Source of the DNA: JBBSBL01 sp038251325
Lineage (GTDB): Bacteria; Actinomycetota; Thermoleophilia; Solirubrobacterales; Solirubrobacteraceae
Direction: 5' to 3'
DNA: 64,000 nt
NCBI GenBank assembly: GCA_038251325.1
Contig: JBBSBL010000009.1
Coordinates: forward strand, 1-64,000
A program made the translations under genes and the position numbers. Under the pieces are notes generated by a model. The model did not search any database, was not told the DNA's origin, and saw only the letters and a list, made by a program, of their open reading frames with translations. Position 1 is the first letter of the stretch. Every line of letters begins with the position of its first letter. This document shows positions 8,160-19,526 of this stretch, in pieces.

Positions 8160-9007
8160 GTCGCCTCCGCGCTCGCCGCGAGCAGGGTGTTGCGCAGGAG
8201 CATCGCGATCGTCATCGGCCCGACGCCGCCGGGCACGGGCGTGATGCGCCCCGCCACGGCTCGCGCCGCCTCGAAGTCGACGTCGCCGACGAGGCCGCCC
8301 TCGAGCCGGTTCATCCCCACGTCGACGACCGTCGCGCCGGACCGGATCCAGTCCCCGCCGACCAGGCCGGCGCGGCCCACCGCGACGACGAGGACCTCGG
8401 CGCGACGACAGACCGCCGCGAGGTCCCGCGTTCGGGAGTGGCAGAGCGTCACCGTGGCATTGCGGCCGAGCAGGAGTTGGGCGACGGGCTTGCCGACGAG
8501 GTCCGAGCGCCCGACGACCACCGCCTCGGCCCCCTCGAGCGCGACGCCCGCGTCGTCGAGCAGCGCCAGCACGCCCGAGGGCGTGCACGGGCGCAGCCCC
8601 GGGAGCCCGAGAGCCAGGCGGCCGGCGCTCAGCGCGGTGAGGCCGTCGACGTCCTTCCCGGGCGGGATGAGCGCGGTGAGCGCCGCCCCGTCGAGGTGCT
8701 CCGGGACCGGCAGCTGGAGCAGGATGCCGCTGACCTCGGGGTCGGCGGCCAGCTCGGCGATCAGGCCGGCGACCGCGTCGGGGGCGGCGTCCGCCCCCGT
8801 CCGGTGGTCGAAGCCGGCGATGCCGACCTCCGCGCAGGCCTTCTGCTTGCCGCCGACGTAGACCGCGGAGGCGGCGTCGTCGCCGACGAGCACGGTCGCC
8901 AGCCGCGGCCGGCGGCCGCCGGCCGCGACGAGCGCCGCGACCTCCTCGGCGACCTCGGCGCGCACCCGCGCCGCGACCGCCCGGCCGTCGATGATCTCCG
9001 CGCCCAT
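8156..9007 (-). CDS. folD: Bifunctional methylenetetrahydrofolate dehydrogenase/cyclohydrolase
   Basis: FolD interconverts 5,10-methylene-, methenyl- and 10-formyl-tetrahydrofolate with NADP. The product of 283 residues has the Tyr/Lys catalytic region (YVGGKQKACAEVGI), the substrate loop with QLPVPEHLDG, DVDGL, the PCTPSGV signature and the Rossmann motif VVGRSDLVGKP, ending in PVPGGVGPMTIAML. ATG 9007 is preferred over an upstream in-frame start at 9046 because family members begin right at the IIDG segment, and TAGGGT lies 10 bases before it (leaderless pattern). Confidence 0.97.
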   Translation of the reverse strand: MGAEIIDGRAVAARVRAEVAEEVAALVAAGGRRPRLATVLVGDDAASAVYVGGKQKACAEVGIAGFDHRTGADAAPDAVAGLIAELAADPEVSGILLQLPVPEHLDGAALTALIPPGKDVDGLTALSAGRLALGLPGLRPCTPSGVLALLDDAGVALEGAEAVVVGRSDLVGKPVAQLLLGRNATVTLCHSRTRDLAAVCRRAEVLVVAVGRAGLVGGDWIRSGATVVDVGMNRLEGGLVGDVDFEAARAVAGRITPVPGGVGPMTIAMLLRNTLLAASAEAT

Positions 9008-9047
9008 CGCGGCCGGGACCCTAGAGCGTCGCGTCCCCGTCGCCACC

Positions 9048-11234
<2,187 letters not shown>

Positions 11235-11289
11235 GGCCGTCGAGCGTACCGAGCGGCCCGGCGCGGCTCCCCGGCCTCCGGGCTCCGGG

Positions 11290-12228
11290 CTACGCGCCCG
11301 CTGCGGGCGGGCGCTGCTGCCGGCTGGAGGCCGGGTTGTCCAGCAGCAGCCGCGGCACGGTGACCAGGCGGAAGCCGCGCCGGCGCAGTCCGCGGATGAT
11401 CGACGGCAGCGCCGCGATGGTCTCGGCTCGCAGCCCCCCGGCGTCGTGCATGAGGATGATCGAGCCTGGTTGAGCGCGGAGCGCTCGCTGGGCGATTGCC
11501 GGGGCCCCCGGTTGCGTGTAGTCCTGGGTGTCGATGTCCCAGAGCACCATGAGCATGCGCTGGGTGCGCAACACCGCAAGCGTCTGCTGGTCCCAGAGCC
11601 CGTAGGGCGGCCGGAAGAGGACCGGCCGGGGAACCCCGTAGGAGCGCAGCGCCTGGGTGGTCTGGTCGAGCTGCGCGTTCTGGCCGGCGGGGGCGAGACT
11701 CGACATCGCCGTGTGATTCCAGGTGTGGTTGCCGATCACGTCCCCGGCGACCACCTGGCGCGAGGTCGACTCGTGGAAGCTCGTGAGCATGGAGCCGACG
11801 ACGAAGAACGTCGCTGGCACCCGCTCGCGGCGGAGGATCTGGAGCACCTGCGGGCTGTAGGGCCCAGGCCCGTCGTCGAAGGTCAGCGCGACCTCGCGAT
11901 GCTGGCTGCCCGCCTCCCGGACGAACGGGGTGCGCGCGAGCGTGCTCGCGACGGCGCGATCCTCGGCCGCGCGCTGGCGGAAGGCGATCGACAGCGACCC
12001 GTTCCCGCCCAGCGCGCGGATCCGCGCCCCCCACCCGGACGGCAGGCCCCTGGCGTCGCGCGCGACCGCCCGGCCGTCCCCTCCGCCGGCGCCGGTCGCG
12101 ACGCCCGCGACGAGGGCGGCGGCGGCCAGCGCGGCCGCCGCCGCCATCCGCCGGCGCCGACGATGATGGGCGGCCGACGACACGGAGTAGCGGACGCGCG
12201 GGGGCTCTGAGATCGGGGATTGGGCCAT
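11290..12228 (-). CDS. Secreted/membrane-anchored polysaccharide deacetylase (NodB family)
   Basis: Carbohydrate esterase 4 enzyme expected to remove N-acetyl groups from cell-wall or surface glycan. The NodB motifs are visible: TFDDGPGPYS (catalytic Asp and metal Asp), HTWNHT (metal His pair), RPPYG (motif 3) and ILMHD (catalytic His). An arginine-rich stretch followed by an alanine-rich hydrophobic helix serves as signal or anchor. I use ATG 12228; an in-frame ATG at 12321 would add 31 low-complexity residues into the divergent promoter region. Its neighbour across that region is a mannosyltransferase. Confidence 0.88.
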   Translation of the reverse strand: MAQSPISEPPRVRYSVSSAAHHRRRRRMAAAAALAAAALVAGVATGAGGGDGRAVARDARGLPSGWGARIRALGGNGSLSIAFRQRAAEDRAVASTLARTPFVREAGSQHREVALTFDDGPGPYSPQVLQILRRERVPATFFVVGSMLTSFHESTSRQVVAGDVIGNHTWNHTAMSSLAPAGQNAQLDQTTQALRSYGVPRPVLFRPPYGLWDQQTLAVLRTQRMLMVLWDIDTQDYTQPGAPAIAQRALRAQPGSIILMHDAGGLRAETIAALPSIIRGLRRRGFRLVTVPRLLLDNPASSRQQRPPAAGA

Positions 12229-12402
12229 CGGGCGGGCGGCCGCGGCGACCGGGCGCGCGCGACCAGGACGATGCGGGGACCAGCCGATCCGGCTCCCGCT
12301 CGCCGTTCCATGATGCCGCATCGGTGCGACCGATCAACCGCCGGACCGTCTCGCCCGGCCGACGCGACCCCGACCCGGAAGGGCCGTAGGGTTTCCGGCG
12401 CG

Positions 12403-13152
12403 GTGCCGGCCACCTGGCTCATCCTCCCGACCTTCGACGAGGCCGAGAACCTCGGACCTATCGTCCGCGCCGCGATCGAGCGCCTCGAGGCCGCGGAGCC
12501 GGGCGACTGGCGCGTCCTCGTGGTCGACGACGCCTCCCCGGACGGGACCGGCGCGCTGGCCGACGCCCTGGCCGCCGAGACCCCGGGCGTCGAGGTCCTC
12601 CACCGGCCCGGCAAGGCGGGGCTCGGCCCGGCCTACCTCGCCGGCTTCGCGCGGGCGCTGGCCGGCGGCGCGGAGCGGGTCGTGCAGATGGACGCCGACT
12701 TCTCCCACGACCCGGCCGACCTGCCCCGGCTGCTGGCGGCCTCCCGCGAGGCGGACGTGGTGCTGGGCTCCCGCTACGTCCTCGGCGGCGGCGTCCAGGA
12801 CTGGGGGCCGCTGCGCCGCGCGATCAGCCGGGGCGGCTGCGCCTACGCGCGAACCTGGCTCCGGGTCCCGATCCAGGACCTGACCGGCGGCTTCAAGTGC
12901 ATCCGGGCCGAGGTGCTGCGCGGCATCGACCTCGACGCGATCCGCGGCGAGGGCTACGTGTTCCAGATCGAGCTGACCTACCGGGCGCTGCTGGCCGGCT
13001 TCCGGGTGGCGGAGATCCCGATCGTCTTCCGCGACCGGCGCGTGGGGCGCTCGAAGATGTCGATCGGGATCGCCGCCGAGGCGGTGTGGCGGGTGCCGGC
13101 GTTGCGCCGCCGCGCGGATCGCTCAGGCGCGCGGCATACGGACCGGGCCTAG
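12403..13152 (+). CDS. Polyprenol-phosphate mannosyltransferase (Dpm1-like, GT2)
   Basis: GT2 enzyme that most likely transfers mannose from GDP-mannose to a polyprenyl phosphate, giving the lipid-linked donor for mannosylation outside the cell. The 249-residue product shows ILPTFDEAENL, VVDDASPDGT, the metal-binding MDADFSHDP, GSRYVLGG and GEGYVFQIE, and lacks the C-terminal membrane domain of fused forms. Start GTG 12403; TAGGGT ends 10 bases before it. Reading further upstream gives only arginine/proline-rich sequence. A second GT2 gene follows at once. Confidence 0.88.
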   Translation: MPATWLILPTFDEAENLGPIVRAAIERLEAAEPGDWRVLVVDDASPDGTGALADALAAETPGVEVLHRPGKAGLGPAYLAGFARALAGGAERVVQMDADFSHDPADLPRLLAASREADVVLGSRYVLGGGVQDWGPLRRAISRGGCAYARTWLRVPIQDLTGGFKCIRAEVLRGIDLDAIRGEGYVFQIELTYRALLAGFRVAEIPIVFRDRRVGRSKMSIGIAAEAVWRVPALRRRADRSGARHTDRA

Positions 13153-13162
13153 CATGTCGCCC

Positions 13163-14200
13163 ATGGCCACCTCGCCCGCGCGCGGCGCCGACGGGCCGGC
13201 TCACCGCGACACTCGGCTCCTCAGCGTCGTCGCCCCCGTGTGCGACGAGCAGGACACGCTCCGGGAGTTCCATCGCCGGGTCATCGCCGCGGTCGGCGAT
13301 CGCCCCCTCGAGCTCGTGATCGTCGACGACGGCAGCACCGACGGGACGGCGGCGATCCTCGAGGAGCTCGCCGACGCGGACCCGCGGGTCCGCGTCGTCG
13401 GGCTCTCGCGCAACTTCGGGCACCAGACGGCGCTGACGGCCGGGCTCGACCACGCCCGTGGCGACGTCGTGGTGATGCTCGACGCCGACCTCCAGGATCC
13501 GCCCGAGACCATCGCGGTCATGCTCGACCGCTGGCGCGAGGGCGCGGACGTCGTCTACGCCGTGCGGCGGCACCGCGACGGCGAGACCCGGTTCAAGCTC
13601 GCCACCGCGCGCGGCTTCTACCGGGTCTTCGGGGCGCTGACCCAGGTCGGGGCCGAGGCGGACGCCGGCGACTTCCGGCTGCTCGACCGCCGGGCGCTCG
13701 ACGCCCTGCTCGCGATGCGGGAGCGCAACCGCTACCTGCGCGGCATGACGATCTGGATCGGCTTCACCCAGGCCGCGGTGTCCTACGAGCGCGACGCGCG
13801 TACCGCGGGCGCCACGAAGTACACGGTGCGGCGGATGGTCCGCTTCTCGCTCGACGCGATCTCCTCGTTCTCCAACGCGCCGCTGCAGCTCGCCACCGTG
13901 CTGGGCTTCGTCTTCTCCGGACTCGCCTTCGTCGCGATCCCGGTGATCATCGGGCTGCGGATCGCCGGGTCCTACCTGCCGGGCTTCAGCACGATCACGA
14001 TCGTCGTGCTGCTGCTGGGCGGCATCCAGCTGATCGCGATCGGGATCATCGGCGAGTACATCGGGCGGATCTACGACGAGGTCAAGGGCCGCCCGCTCTA
14101 CGTGGTCCGCTCCACGCGCAACCTCGACGTCCTGCCCCCGGTCGACGAGCCGGCCGACGTCGCGCCTCCCGCCGGGGTCGGCGGTCGCGAGGGGCACTAG
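13163..14200 (+). CDS. Bactoprenol glycosyltransferase (GtrB/DPM-like, GT2) with two membrane helices
   Basis: The 345-residue product has a GT2 catalytic domain (VVAPVCDEQDTL, VIVDDGSTDGT, LSRNFGHQTALTAGLDHARG, LDADLQDPPE) and two C-terminal transmembrane helices, the layout of GtrB/ArnC-like enzymes that load a sugar onto undecaprenyl phosphate. The sugar is unknown. I use ATG 13163 because TAGCAT ends 7 bases before it; ATG 13154 is the alternative and adds three residues. The stop TAG overlaps the convergent cysE stop by 3 bases. Confidence 0.88.
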   Translation: MATSPARGADGPAHRDTRLLSVVAPVCDEQDTLREFHRRVIAAVGDRPLELVIVDDGSTDGTAAILEELADADPRVRVVGLSRNFGHQTALTAGLDHARGDVVVMLDADLQDPPETIAVMLDRWREGADVVYAVRRHRDGETRFKLATARGFYRVFGALTQVGAEADAGDFRLLDRRALDALLAMRERNRYLRGMTIWIGFTQAAVSYERDARTAGATKYTVRRMVRFSLDAISSFSNAPLQLATVLGFVFSGLAFVAIPVIIGLRIAGSYLPGFSTITIVVLLLGGIQLIAIGIIGEYIGRIYDEVKGRPLYVVRSTRNLDVLPPVDEPADVAPPAGVGGREGH

Positions 14201-14931
14201 CCCCCGGCGGAGTCCGGGCGCGGGACGGGGCGCAGCGGGCGCATGTCCGCCGTCCTGGCGGGCGGGCCGGGCTCGCCCGTCGCATCCTCGAGCTCGGCGA
14301 TCCGGTCGGCGAGGGCGCGGATGGCGTCGGCGATCGGGTCGGGCAGGTGGGCCCAGTCGGCGTCGGGGCCCTCGGGCGGGCGGCCCTCCACCTTCACGGG
14401 GTGGCCGGGATTGCCGACCACGGTCGAGTTCGGCGGCACGTCGTGGATCACCACGGTGTTGGCGCCGATCTTCGAGCCGTGCCCGATCCGGATCGGGCCC
14501 AGGAGCTTCGCGCCGGAGCCGATCGTGACGTTGTCCTCGACCGTCGGGTGGCGCTTGCCGGTGGCGAACCCGGTGCCGCCGAGCGTGACGCCCTGGTAGA
14601 GCGTGACGTCGCGCCCGATCTGCGCCGTCTCCCCGACCACGACGCCCATGCCGTGGTCGATGAACACGTCGTCGCCGACGTCGGCGGCCGGATGAATCTC
14701 GATCCCGGTCAGCGCGCGGGTCGCCGTGGCCAGCGCGCGCGGGGCGAGCGGGACGCCGGCGTCGTGCAGGGCGTGGGCCACCCGGTGGGAGAGCACGGCC
14801 TGGACGCCGGGCCACACGGCGAGGATCTCGAGCCGCCCGACGCCGCGCGCCGCCGGGTCGCGGTCGACCGCGGCACGGACGTCGCGTCCGACCTCCCGGG
14901 CCACCTGGGCCAGCACGCCGAGGCCGAGCAT
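14197..14931 (-). CDS. cysE: Serine O-acetyltransferase
   Basis: Acetylates serine with acetyl-CoA, the first step of cysteine synthesis. The 244-residue product has the N-terminal helical region and the left-handed beta-helix of hexapeptide repeats, with the active-site DHGMGVVVGETA and TLGGTG...RHPTVEDNV segments. The C-terminal tail beyond the helix is long and proline-rich, unlike the short Ile-ending tail that binds CysK in enterobacteria. TAGGCT ends 6 bases before ATG 14931. cysK lies immediately upstream on the same strand. Confidence 0.95.
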   Translation of the reverse strand: MLGLGVLAQVAREVGRDVRAAVDRDPAARGVGRLEILAVWPGVQAVLSHRVAHALHDAGVPLAPRALATATRALTGIEIHPAADVGDDVFIDHGMGVVVGETAQIGRDVTLYQGVTLGGTGFATGKRHPTVEDNVTIGSGAKLLGPIRIGHGSKIGANTVVIHDVPPNSTVVGNPGHPVKVEGRPPEGPDADWAHLPDPIADAIRALADRIAELEDATGEPGPPARTADMRPLRPVPRPDSAGG

Positions 14932-14965
14932 GCCCAGAGCCTAGCCGCGGCGGCGAGCGGGGCGG

Positions 14966-15892
14966 CTACGTGGCGAAGTACGGGGCCGAGACGTAGCGCT
15001 CGCCCGAGTCCGGCAGGATCGTCGCGATGCGCACTCCGCGGGACTGGGGTCGGCGGGCGAGAGCGAGCGCGCCCCACAGCGCGGCCCCGCAGGAGATGCC
15101 GGCCAGCACGCCCTCGCGGCGGGCGGCGAGCCACGCCGTCTCGATCGCGTCCTCGTCGGACACCGGGATGACCTCGTCGACGATCTCGCGGTTGAGCACC
15201 GGCGGGACGAACCCGGCGCCGATGCCCTGGATCCGATGCGCGCCGGCGGGCCCGCCCGACAGGACGGCCGAGGACGCCGGCTCGACGGCGACGACGCGGA
15301 GGCCCGGGTTGCGCTCCTTGAGGTACTCGCCGGTGCCGGTGATCGTGCCGCCGGTCCCGACCCCGGCGACGAGCACGTCGACCCGGCCCTCGAGGGCCTC
15401 CCACAGCTCCGGCCCGGTGCCGCGCCGATGAGCCTCCGGGTTGGCCGGGTTGGAGAACTGGTCCGGCAGGAAGACGTCGTCGCGGCCGGCCATCTCCCGA
15501 GCCGCCGCGACCGCCTCGTTCATCCCGCCCAGCGACTCCGTCACCTCGACCCGGGCGCCGTAGAGGCGCAGGAGCGCCTCGCGCTCGCGGCTCATGCCCT
15601 GCGGGAGCGTGAGCACGAGGTCATAGCCCTTCGCGGCGCAGACGAAGGCGAGCGCGATCCCGGTGTTGCCGCTCGTCGCCTCGACGATGGTCGTGCGCCC
15701 GGGCTCGATCCGGCCCTCCTCCTCGGCCGCCTCGATCATCGCGACGCCGATCCGGTCCTTCACGCTCCCGCCCGGGTTGAACTGCTCGAGCTTGCCGAAC
15801 AGCTCGACGTCGGCGTCCGGCAGCAGGCGCGTCATCTGGACCACCGGCGTCCGCCCGACGTAGTCGGCAATGCTGATCGGGATTCGGTACAT
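14966..15892 (-). CDS. cysK: Cysteine synthase (O-acetylserine sulfhydrylase)
   Basis: PLP enzyme making cysteine from O-acetylserine and sulfide. The product of 308 residues has the PLP lysine in GGSVKDRIG, the substrate loop TSGNTGIAL, the glycine-rich phosphate loop GVGTGGTITGTGEY and the conserved GIGAGFVP. I start at ATG 15892 (MYRIPIS); TACGCT ends 9 bases upstream, whereas the in-frame GTG at 15901 would sit directly on that hexamer. cysE follows 34 bases downstream. Confidence 0.96.
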   Translation of the reverse strand: MYRIPISIADYVGRTPVVQMTRLLPDADVELFGKLEQFNPGGSVKDRIGVAMIEAAEEEGRIEPGRTTIVEATSGNTGIALAFVCAAKGYDLVLTLPQGMSREREALLRLYGARVEVTESLGGMNEAVAAAREMAGRDDVFLPDQFSNPANPEAHRRGTGPELWEALEGRVDVLVAGVGTGGTITGTGEYLKERNPGLRVVAVEPASSAVLSGGPAGAHRIQGIGAGFVPPVLNREIVDEVIPVSDEDAIETAWLAARREGVLAGISCGAALWGALALARRPQSRGVRIATILPDSGERYVSAPYFAT

Positions 15893-15966
15893 CGGTGCCA
15901 CAGCGTACCCGCCGCGCCGCCGGAACCGGAGCGTGGTGGCCCGCCGTTCAGTACGGTGCCGCGCCG

Positions 15967-16725
15967 ATGCGCCTCCTTGCCGTCACGACGCTCACCGTCC
16001 TCGGCGTGGCCGGCGCCACCGCCGGCCCGGCCGCCGCCGAGGTCAACCCGTGTCTCCAGGCGCGCTGGCGCGGGCTGCGCTGTCCCGACCTCGTCATGAA
16101 GCGCCCGGCCCGCGTCCAGCTCGTAAAGCTCGGGCGCGAGCGCCAGCTCCGCAGCCAGAACAGCATCGACGACATCGGCCGCGGGCCGGCGGAGCTCGAC
16201 GCCTTCCGCCCGGGGCGCGCTCTGCGCATGATCGCCCGCCAGCGGATCTACCGCCGGGGCGGCGGCTCGATCGTCGTCGGCGGCCGCGCCCGCGTCGTCT
16301 GGAAGCCGATCCCCGGGCAGTACGGCTACTGGAAGTGGGAGTACGCCGCGCGCCAGGAGCTGTGGTCGCTCGACGCCCACGGGGTGCAGCGCAGGCGGGT
16401 CCGGCGCAGCCCGAAGCTCGTCTACTGCCTGCGCGACCTCTTCCGCACGCGACCGGGCCTCCCAGGGTCGCCACCGCGCCGGCACTATCCAGGCTGCAAC
16501 CAGGATCCAGGCATCCGCCACGTGACGCTCGGCACCTCGATCGGCTGGTCCGACGTGTACCCGCCGGGCTACAACGAGCAGTACATCGACGTCACCGGGC
16601 TGCGCGGGCGCTTCGCGCTCGTCCACATCGCCGACCCGCAGGACGTCCTCTTCGAATCCAACGAGACGAACAACGCGGCGCGAGTGATCGTCTCCCTGCC
16701 GTCGGGGCGGGTGGTGGGGCGCTGA
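15967..16725 (+). CDS. Secreted lysyl-oxidase-like protein with altered copper site
   Basis: A 252-residue exported protein: signal peptide (residues 1-24, ending in PAAA), then a domain resembling bacterial lysyl oxidases, recognisable by KLVYCLRD, the paired cysteine GCNQD, and the hallmark C-terminal run WSDVYPPGYNEQYIDVTG with the ESNETNNAARV end. In active enzymes the region before the YCLRD segment has an HxHxH copper motif; here it reads YGYWKWEYAARQEL, with no histidine. It may be a structural or binding derivative rather than an amine oxidase. TACGGT ends 9 bases before ATG 15967. Confidence 0.75.
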   Translation: MRLLAVTTLTVLGVAGATAGPAAAEVNPCLQARWRGLRCPDLVMKRPARVQLVKLGRERQLRSQNSIDDIGRGPAELDAFRPGRALRMIARQRIYRRGGGSIVVGGRARVVWKPIPGQYGYWKWEYAARQELWSLDAHGVQRRRVRRSPKLVYCLRDLFRTRPGLPGSPPRRHYPGCNQDPGIRHVTLGTSIGWSDVYPPGYNEQYIDVTGLRGRFALVHIADPQDVLFESNETNNAARVIVSLPSGRVVGR

Positions 16726-16770
16726 GCGCGCCACTCGGGCGGCAAACCCGCGGCGGGTAGCCTCCGCCGC

Positions 16771-17967
16771 GTGACCGCCCGCGCCGGCCGCTTCCCGCTG
16801 TTCGACTCGCTGCGGGCGATCGCGGCGCTCAGCGTCGTCGTCTTCCACCTGGCCGTCGTCGCCGGCCTCCCGAGCTGGGCCGATCGGGCCGTCCCCTACG
16901 TCACCCAGCTCGGCGACGTCGGCGTCTCGATCTTCTTCGCGATCTCAGGGTTCCTGCTCTACCGCCCGTTCGTGGCCGCGCGGCTCGCGGGCGAGGGCGA
17001 CCCGTCGATCCGCTCCTATGGCGTGCGGCGGCTGCTACGGATCTTCCCCGCCTACTGGCTCGCGCTGGCGGTCACGGCACTCGTGGCCGGGCACCACGAG
17101 GTCTTCGGCCCGGACGCGGCGCGCTACTGGCTGCTGCTGCAGGGCTACTGGCTCGGCTCGATCGGGGGCGGGATCGGTCCAGCGTGGACGCTCACCATCG
17201 AGGTGGCGTTCTACGCCGCGCTGCCGCTGTGGGTCCTCGCGATGCACCGCGTGCCGTTCGCCACCGAACGTCGCTTCGTCATGACCGAGATGGCGGGGCT
17301 CGCCGCCCTGTGCGTGCTCAGCGCGGTGTGGCGCTGGGTCGTCATCCGGGGGCTGCCCGGAGGCACCAGCCCCCTGCGCCCCGATCTGCTCAGCCTGCCG
17401 GGCATGGCCGATCACTTCGCGATCGGGATGGCGCTTGCGGTCCTCAGCGTGGTGGCCGCCCGGCGCGAGGCGCCGTCCGCCGCCGAGCGCTTCCTGGGCC
17501 GCTTTGGGTGGGCCCCGTGGGTGGTCGCCGCGGCCGCCTGGTACGGGATGGCGCACTTCCGGCCGCTCGTGGCCGGCAACGGCGGCGAGTACGCCGTCCA
17601 CCGCTGGCTCGAGATCGTGCTCGCCGGCGCGTTCCTCCTCCCGGCGGTCTTCGCCTGGGACGCGGGCGGGCGGGTCCGCCGCCTGCTCGGTCTGCGCCCG
17701 CTCCTCTGGGTCGGCCTGGTGTCCTACGGCGTCTACCTGTGGCACCTCGACGTCATCACCGAGCTCTCGGGGCGGACCGATCTCGGCCGCGCCGGGCTGT
17801 GGGTCGTGGCCATTGGCCTGACGCTGGCCGTCGCCGCCGTGAGTTGGTACGGGCTGGAGCTTCACGCGATCGCGCTGGGTCGGCGACTGACCGCGGGGTG
17901 GACGCGCCGCGGGCCGCGCGCCGGCGAGCCGCCCCCGAGCCTCGCGCCGTCAACGGGATCCGAGTGA
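16771..17967 (+). CDS. Membrane acyltransferase (acyltransferase 3 family)
   Basis: Integral membrane O-acyltransferase of about ten helices that would acylate a surface glycan, glycolipid or antibiotic sugar. The 398-residue product begins with the family signature FDSLRAIAALSVVVFHL (catalytic His in VVFH) and continues with GVSIFFAISGFLLYRPF and WTLTIEVAFY. The substrate cannot be predicted. GTG 16771 has TAGCCT ending 7 bases upstream. Its stop overlaps the GTG of the enoyl-CoA hydratase gene by 4 bases. Confidence 0.88.
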   Translation: MTARAGRFPLFDSLRAIAALSVVVFHLAVVAGLPSWADRAVPYVTQLGDVGVSIFFAISGFLLYRPFVAARLAGEGDPSIRSYGVRRLLRIFPAYWLALAVTALVAGHHEVFGPDAARYWLLLQGYWLGSIGGGIGPAWTLTIEVAFYAALPLWVLAMHRVPFATERRFVMTEMAGLAALCVLSAVWRWVVIRGLPGGTSPLRPDLLSLPGMADHFAIGMALAVLSVVAARREAPSAAERFLGRFGWAPWVVAAAAWYGMAHFRPLVAGNGGEYAVHRWLEIVLAGAFLLPAVFAWDAGGRVRRLLGLRPLLWVGLVSYGVYLWHLDVITELSGRTDLGRAGLWVVAIGLTLAVAAVSWYGLELHAIALGRRLTAGWTRRGPRAGEPPPSLAPSTGSE

Positions 17968-18773
17968 GCCCGAGCGCGTCGGCGCCGTCACTGGAGACGG
18001 TCGCGGTGAGCCTCGACGGCGCCGTCGGACGCGTGGAGCTCCGCCGTCCCGAGAAGCTGAACGCGCTGACCCCGGCGATGCTGTCCGAGGTGGCGGCCGC
18101 CGCGGAGTGGCTCGACGGCCGCGAGGAGGTGGCGGCCGTCGTGGTCGTCGGGGCCGGGCGGGCGTTCTGCGCCGGCTTCGACCTCGGGTCCATGGCCGAG
18201 ACCTACGCCGGCGCGGACCGGGCGCGGGAGGTCGGCGCCCTCGGCCGGGCGATGGCCGATGCGGTCGGCGGCCTGCGGGCAATGACCGTCGCCGCGGTGC
18301 ACGGACGCTGCGTGGGCGGCGGCGTGGTGCTCGCCGCCGCGTGCGACCTGCGGGTGGTCGAGCGCGACGCGATCCTCTCGATCCCCGAGCTCGACCTCGG
18401 CATCCCGCTCGCCTGGGGCGGCGTGCCCCGCCTCGTGCGCGACCTCGGCCCGATGCGGGTGAAGGAGCTGGTGTCGACGTGCCGGTCCTTCGACGGTGAG
18501 GAGGCGCTCGCCATCGGGTTCGCGACGCGACTCGCCGAGCCCGGCGGCGCCGGCGCAGCGGCGCGGGCGCTCGCCGCCGAGGTCGCCGCCCGCGGCGCGC
18601 TCACGACGGCGCAGACGAAGGCCCAGGCGGACCGCGCCGCGTCCGGCCGGCCCGACGGCGCGGCGGAGGAGCTCGACCGGCTGCTCGCGGCGCTGGCCGA
18701 CGAGCCGACCGCCGCGGTCCGCGGCCGCTACGTGAAGGCGCTGGCCGCGCGCCGAGCGGGCCGGGCCGGCTGA
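17964..18773 (+). CDS. Enoyl-CoA hydratase/isomerase family protein
   Basis: A crotonase-fold protein of 269 residues acting on acyl-CoA thioesters. It shows the first oxyanion-hole motif AGRAFCAGFDLGSM and the second HGRCVGGGVVLAAACDLRV; an acidic residue in IPELDLGIP stands where the second catalytic Glu is found in hydratases. The typical first catalytic Glu is not obvious, so hydratase, isomerase or hydrolase activity is open. GTG 17964 overlaps the acyltransferase stop by 4 bases, so the two are translationally coupled. Confidence 0.88.
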   Translation: MSPSASAPSLETVAVSLDGAVGRVELRRPEKLNALTPAMLSEVAAAAEWLDGREEVAAVVVVGAGRAFCAGFDLGSMAETYAGADRAREVGALGRAMADAVGGLRAMTVAAVHGRCVGGGVVLAAACDLRVVERDAILSIPELDLGIPLAWGGVPRLVRDLGPMRVKELVSTCRSFDGEEALAIGFATRLAEPGGAGAAARALAAEVAARGALTTAQTKAQADRAASGRPDGAAEELDRLLAALADEPTAAVRGRYVKALAARRAGRAG

Positions 18774-18776
18774 CGG

Positions 18777-19526
18777 ATGCTGATCGTCGACGAGGGCGGC
18801 CCCTGGCTCGCGATCACCCAGCCCGCCCACGCCTGGCTGGCCGGGGAGATCGCCCGGGCGTGGGGCAACCCCACGACGGGGATCGCCCGCCCCGAGCCCT
18901 ACGCCGAGGTCTGCCTCGGGGTCGAGCAGCACGACGTCGCGTGGGTCGAGTGGGACCTCCGCCCGCCGCTCCACGCTCCGGCGGGCCGGGCCGCGAGCTT
19001 CCTCGAGGCACCGTTCGTCCCCCGCGTGGCGCTGTGGCGCGACGCCTGGCGCCGGGTGCTCGCACAGAGCCCGTGGGCGGCGCTCCTCGTCTCGCTGCAC
19101 GGAACGATCATCCACACGCGGTTCGTCGACGCGTCGCAGTTGCCGGCGGCCGAAGGCGATGTCGTGCAGGCGCTGCTGGCGGAGCAGCGGGAGGTCCAGG
19201 ACCGGCTGATCGCGGCGCTCGGCACCACGCGGGAGGCGGCGGAGCGCGCAGGCGACTTCGTCTTCTGCCTCGACTCGCTCTCGCTCAACCTCTGCCACGG
19301 CTGGGGCGCGATGGACCTGCCGCCCGTCGACGGGACCGCGATCCGGCTCGAGCCGCGCGACGACGGGACCGTGGCGCTCGACCCGTGGCCCCTCGCCGTG
19401 GACGAGCTCGACGTCTCGGTGGACGCCCGTCGACTCGCCGAGCGCTTCGACGACGAGTCGACGCTGCACGCGGCGCTCGACGCGGCGCCGTGGACGCGTG
19501 TGCGCCGAACCCTCCGGCCGGGCTGA
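18777..19526 (+). CDS. DUF3891 family protein
   Basis: The 249-residue soluble product matches the DUF3891 pattern: an N-terminal ITQPAHAWLAGEIARAWG segment, a metal-ligand-like EQHDVAWVEW (Gln-His-Asp), and a second VSLHGTIIHTR histidine pair, suggesting a metal-dependent hydrolase related to HD-like folds. The activity is unknown. It begins 3 bases after the enoyl-CoA hydratase stop and is the last gene of that plus-strand operon. Immediately after its stop the composition changes and transposase-like debris begins. Confidence 0.75.
   Translation: MLIVDEGGPWLAITQPAHAWLAGEIARAWGNPTTGIARPEPYAEVCLGVEQHDVAWVEWDLRPPLHAPAGRAASFLEAPFVPRVALWRDAWRRVLAQSPWAALLVSLHGTIIHTRFVDASQLPAAEGDVVQALLAEQREVQDRLIAALGTTREAAERAGDFVFCLDSLSLNLCHGWGAMDLPPVDGTAIRLEPRDDGTVALDPWPLAVDELDVSVDARRLAERFDDESTLHAALDAAPWTRVRRTLRPG

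Noticed and set aside
12893..14815. 640-codon minus-strand frame opposite the GtrB-like gene
   Set aside because: It crosses the convergent cysE gene in another frame and shows no domain; both real genes account for the region.
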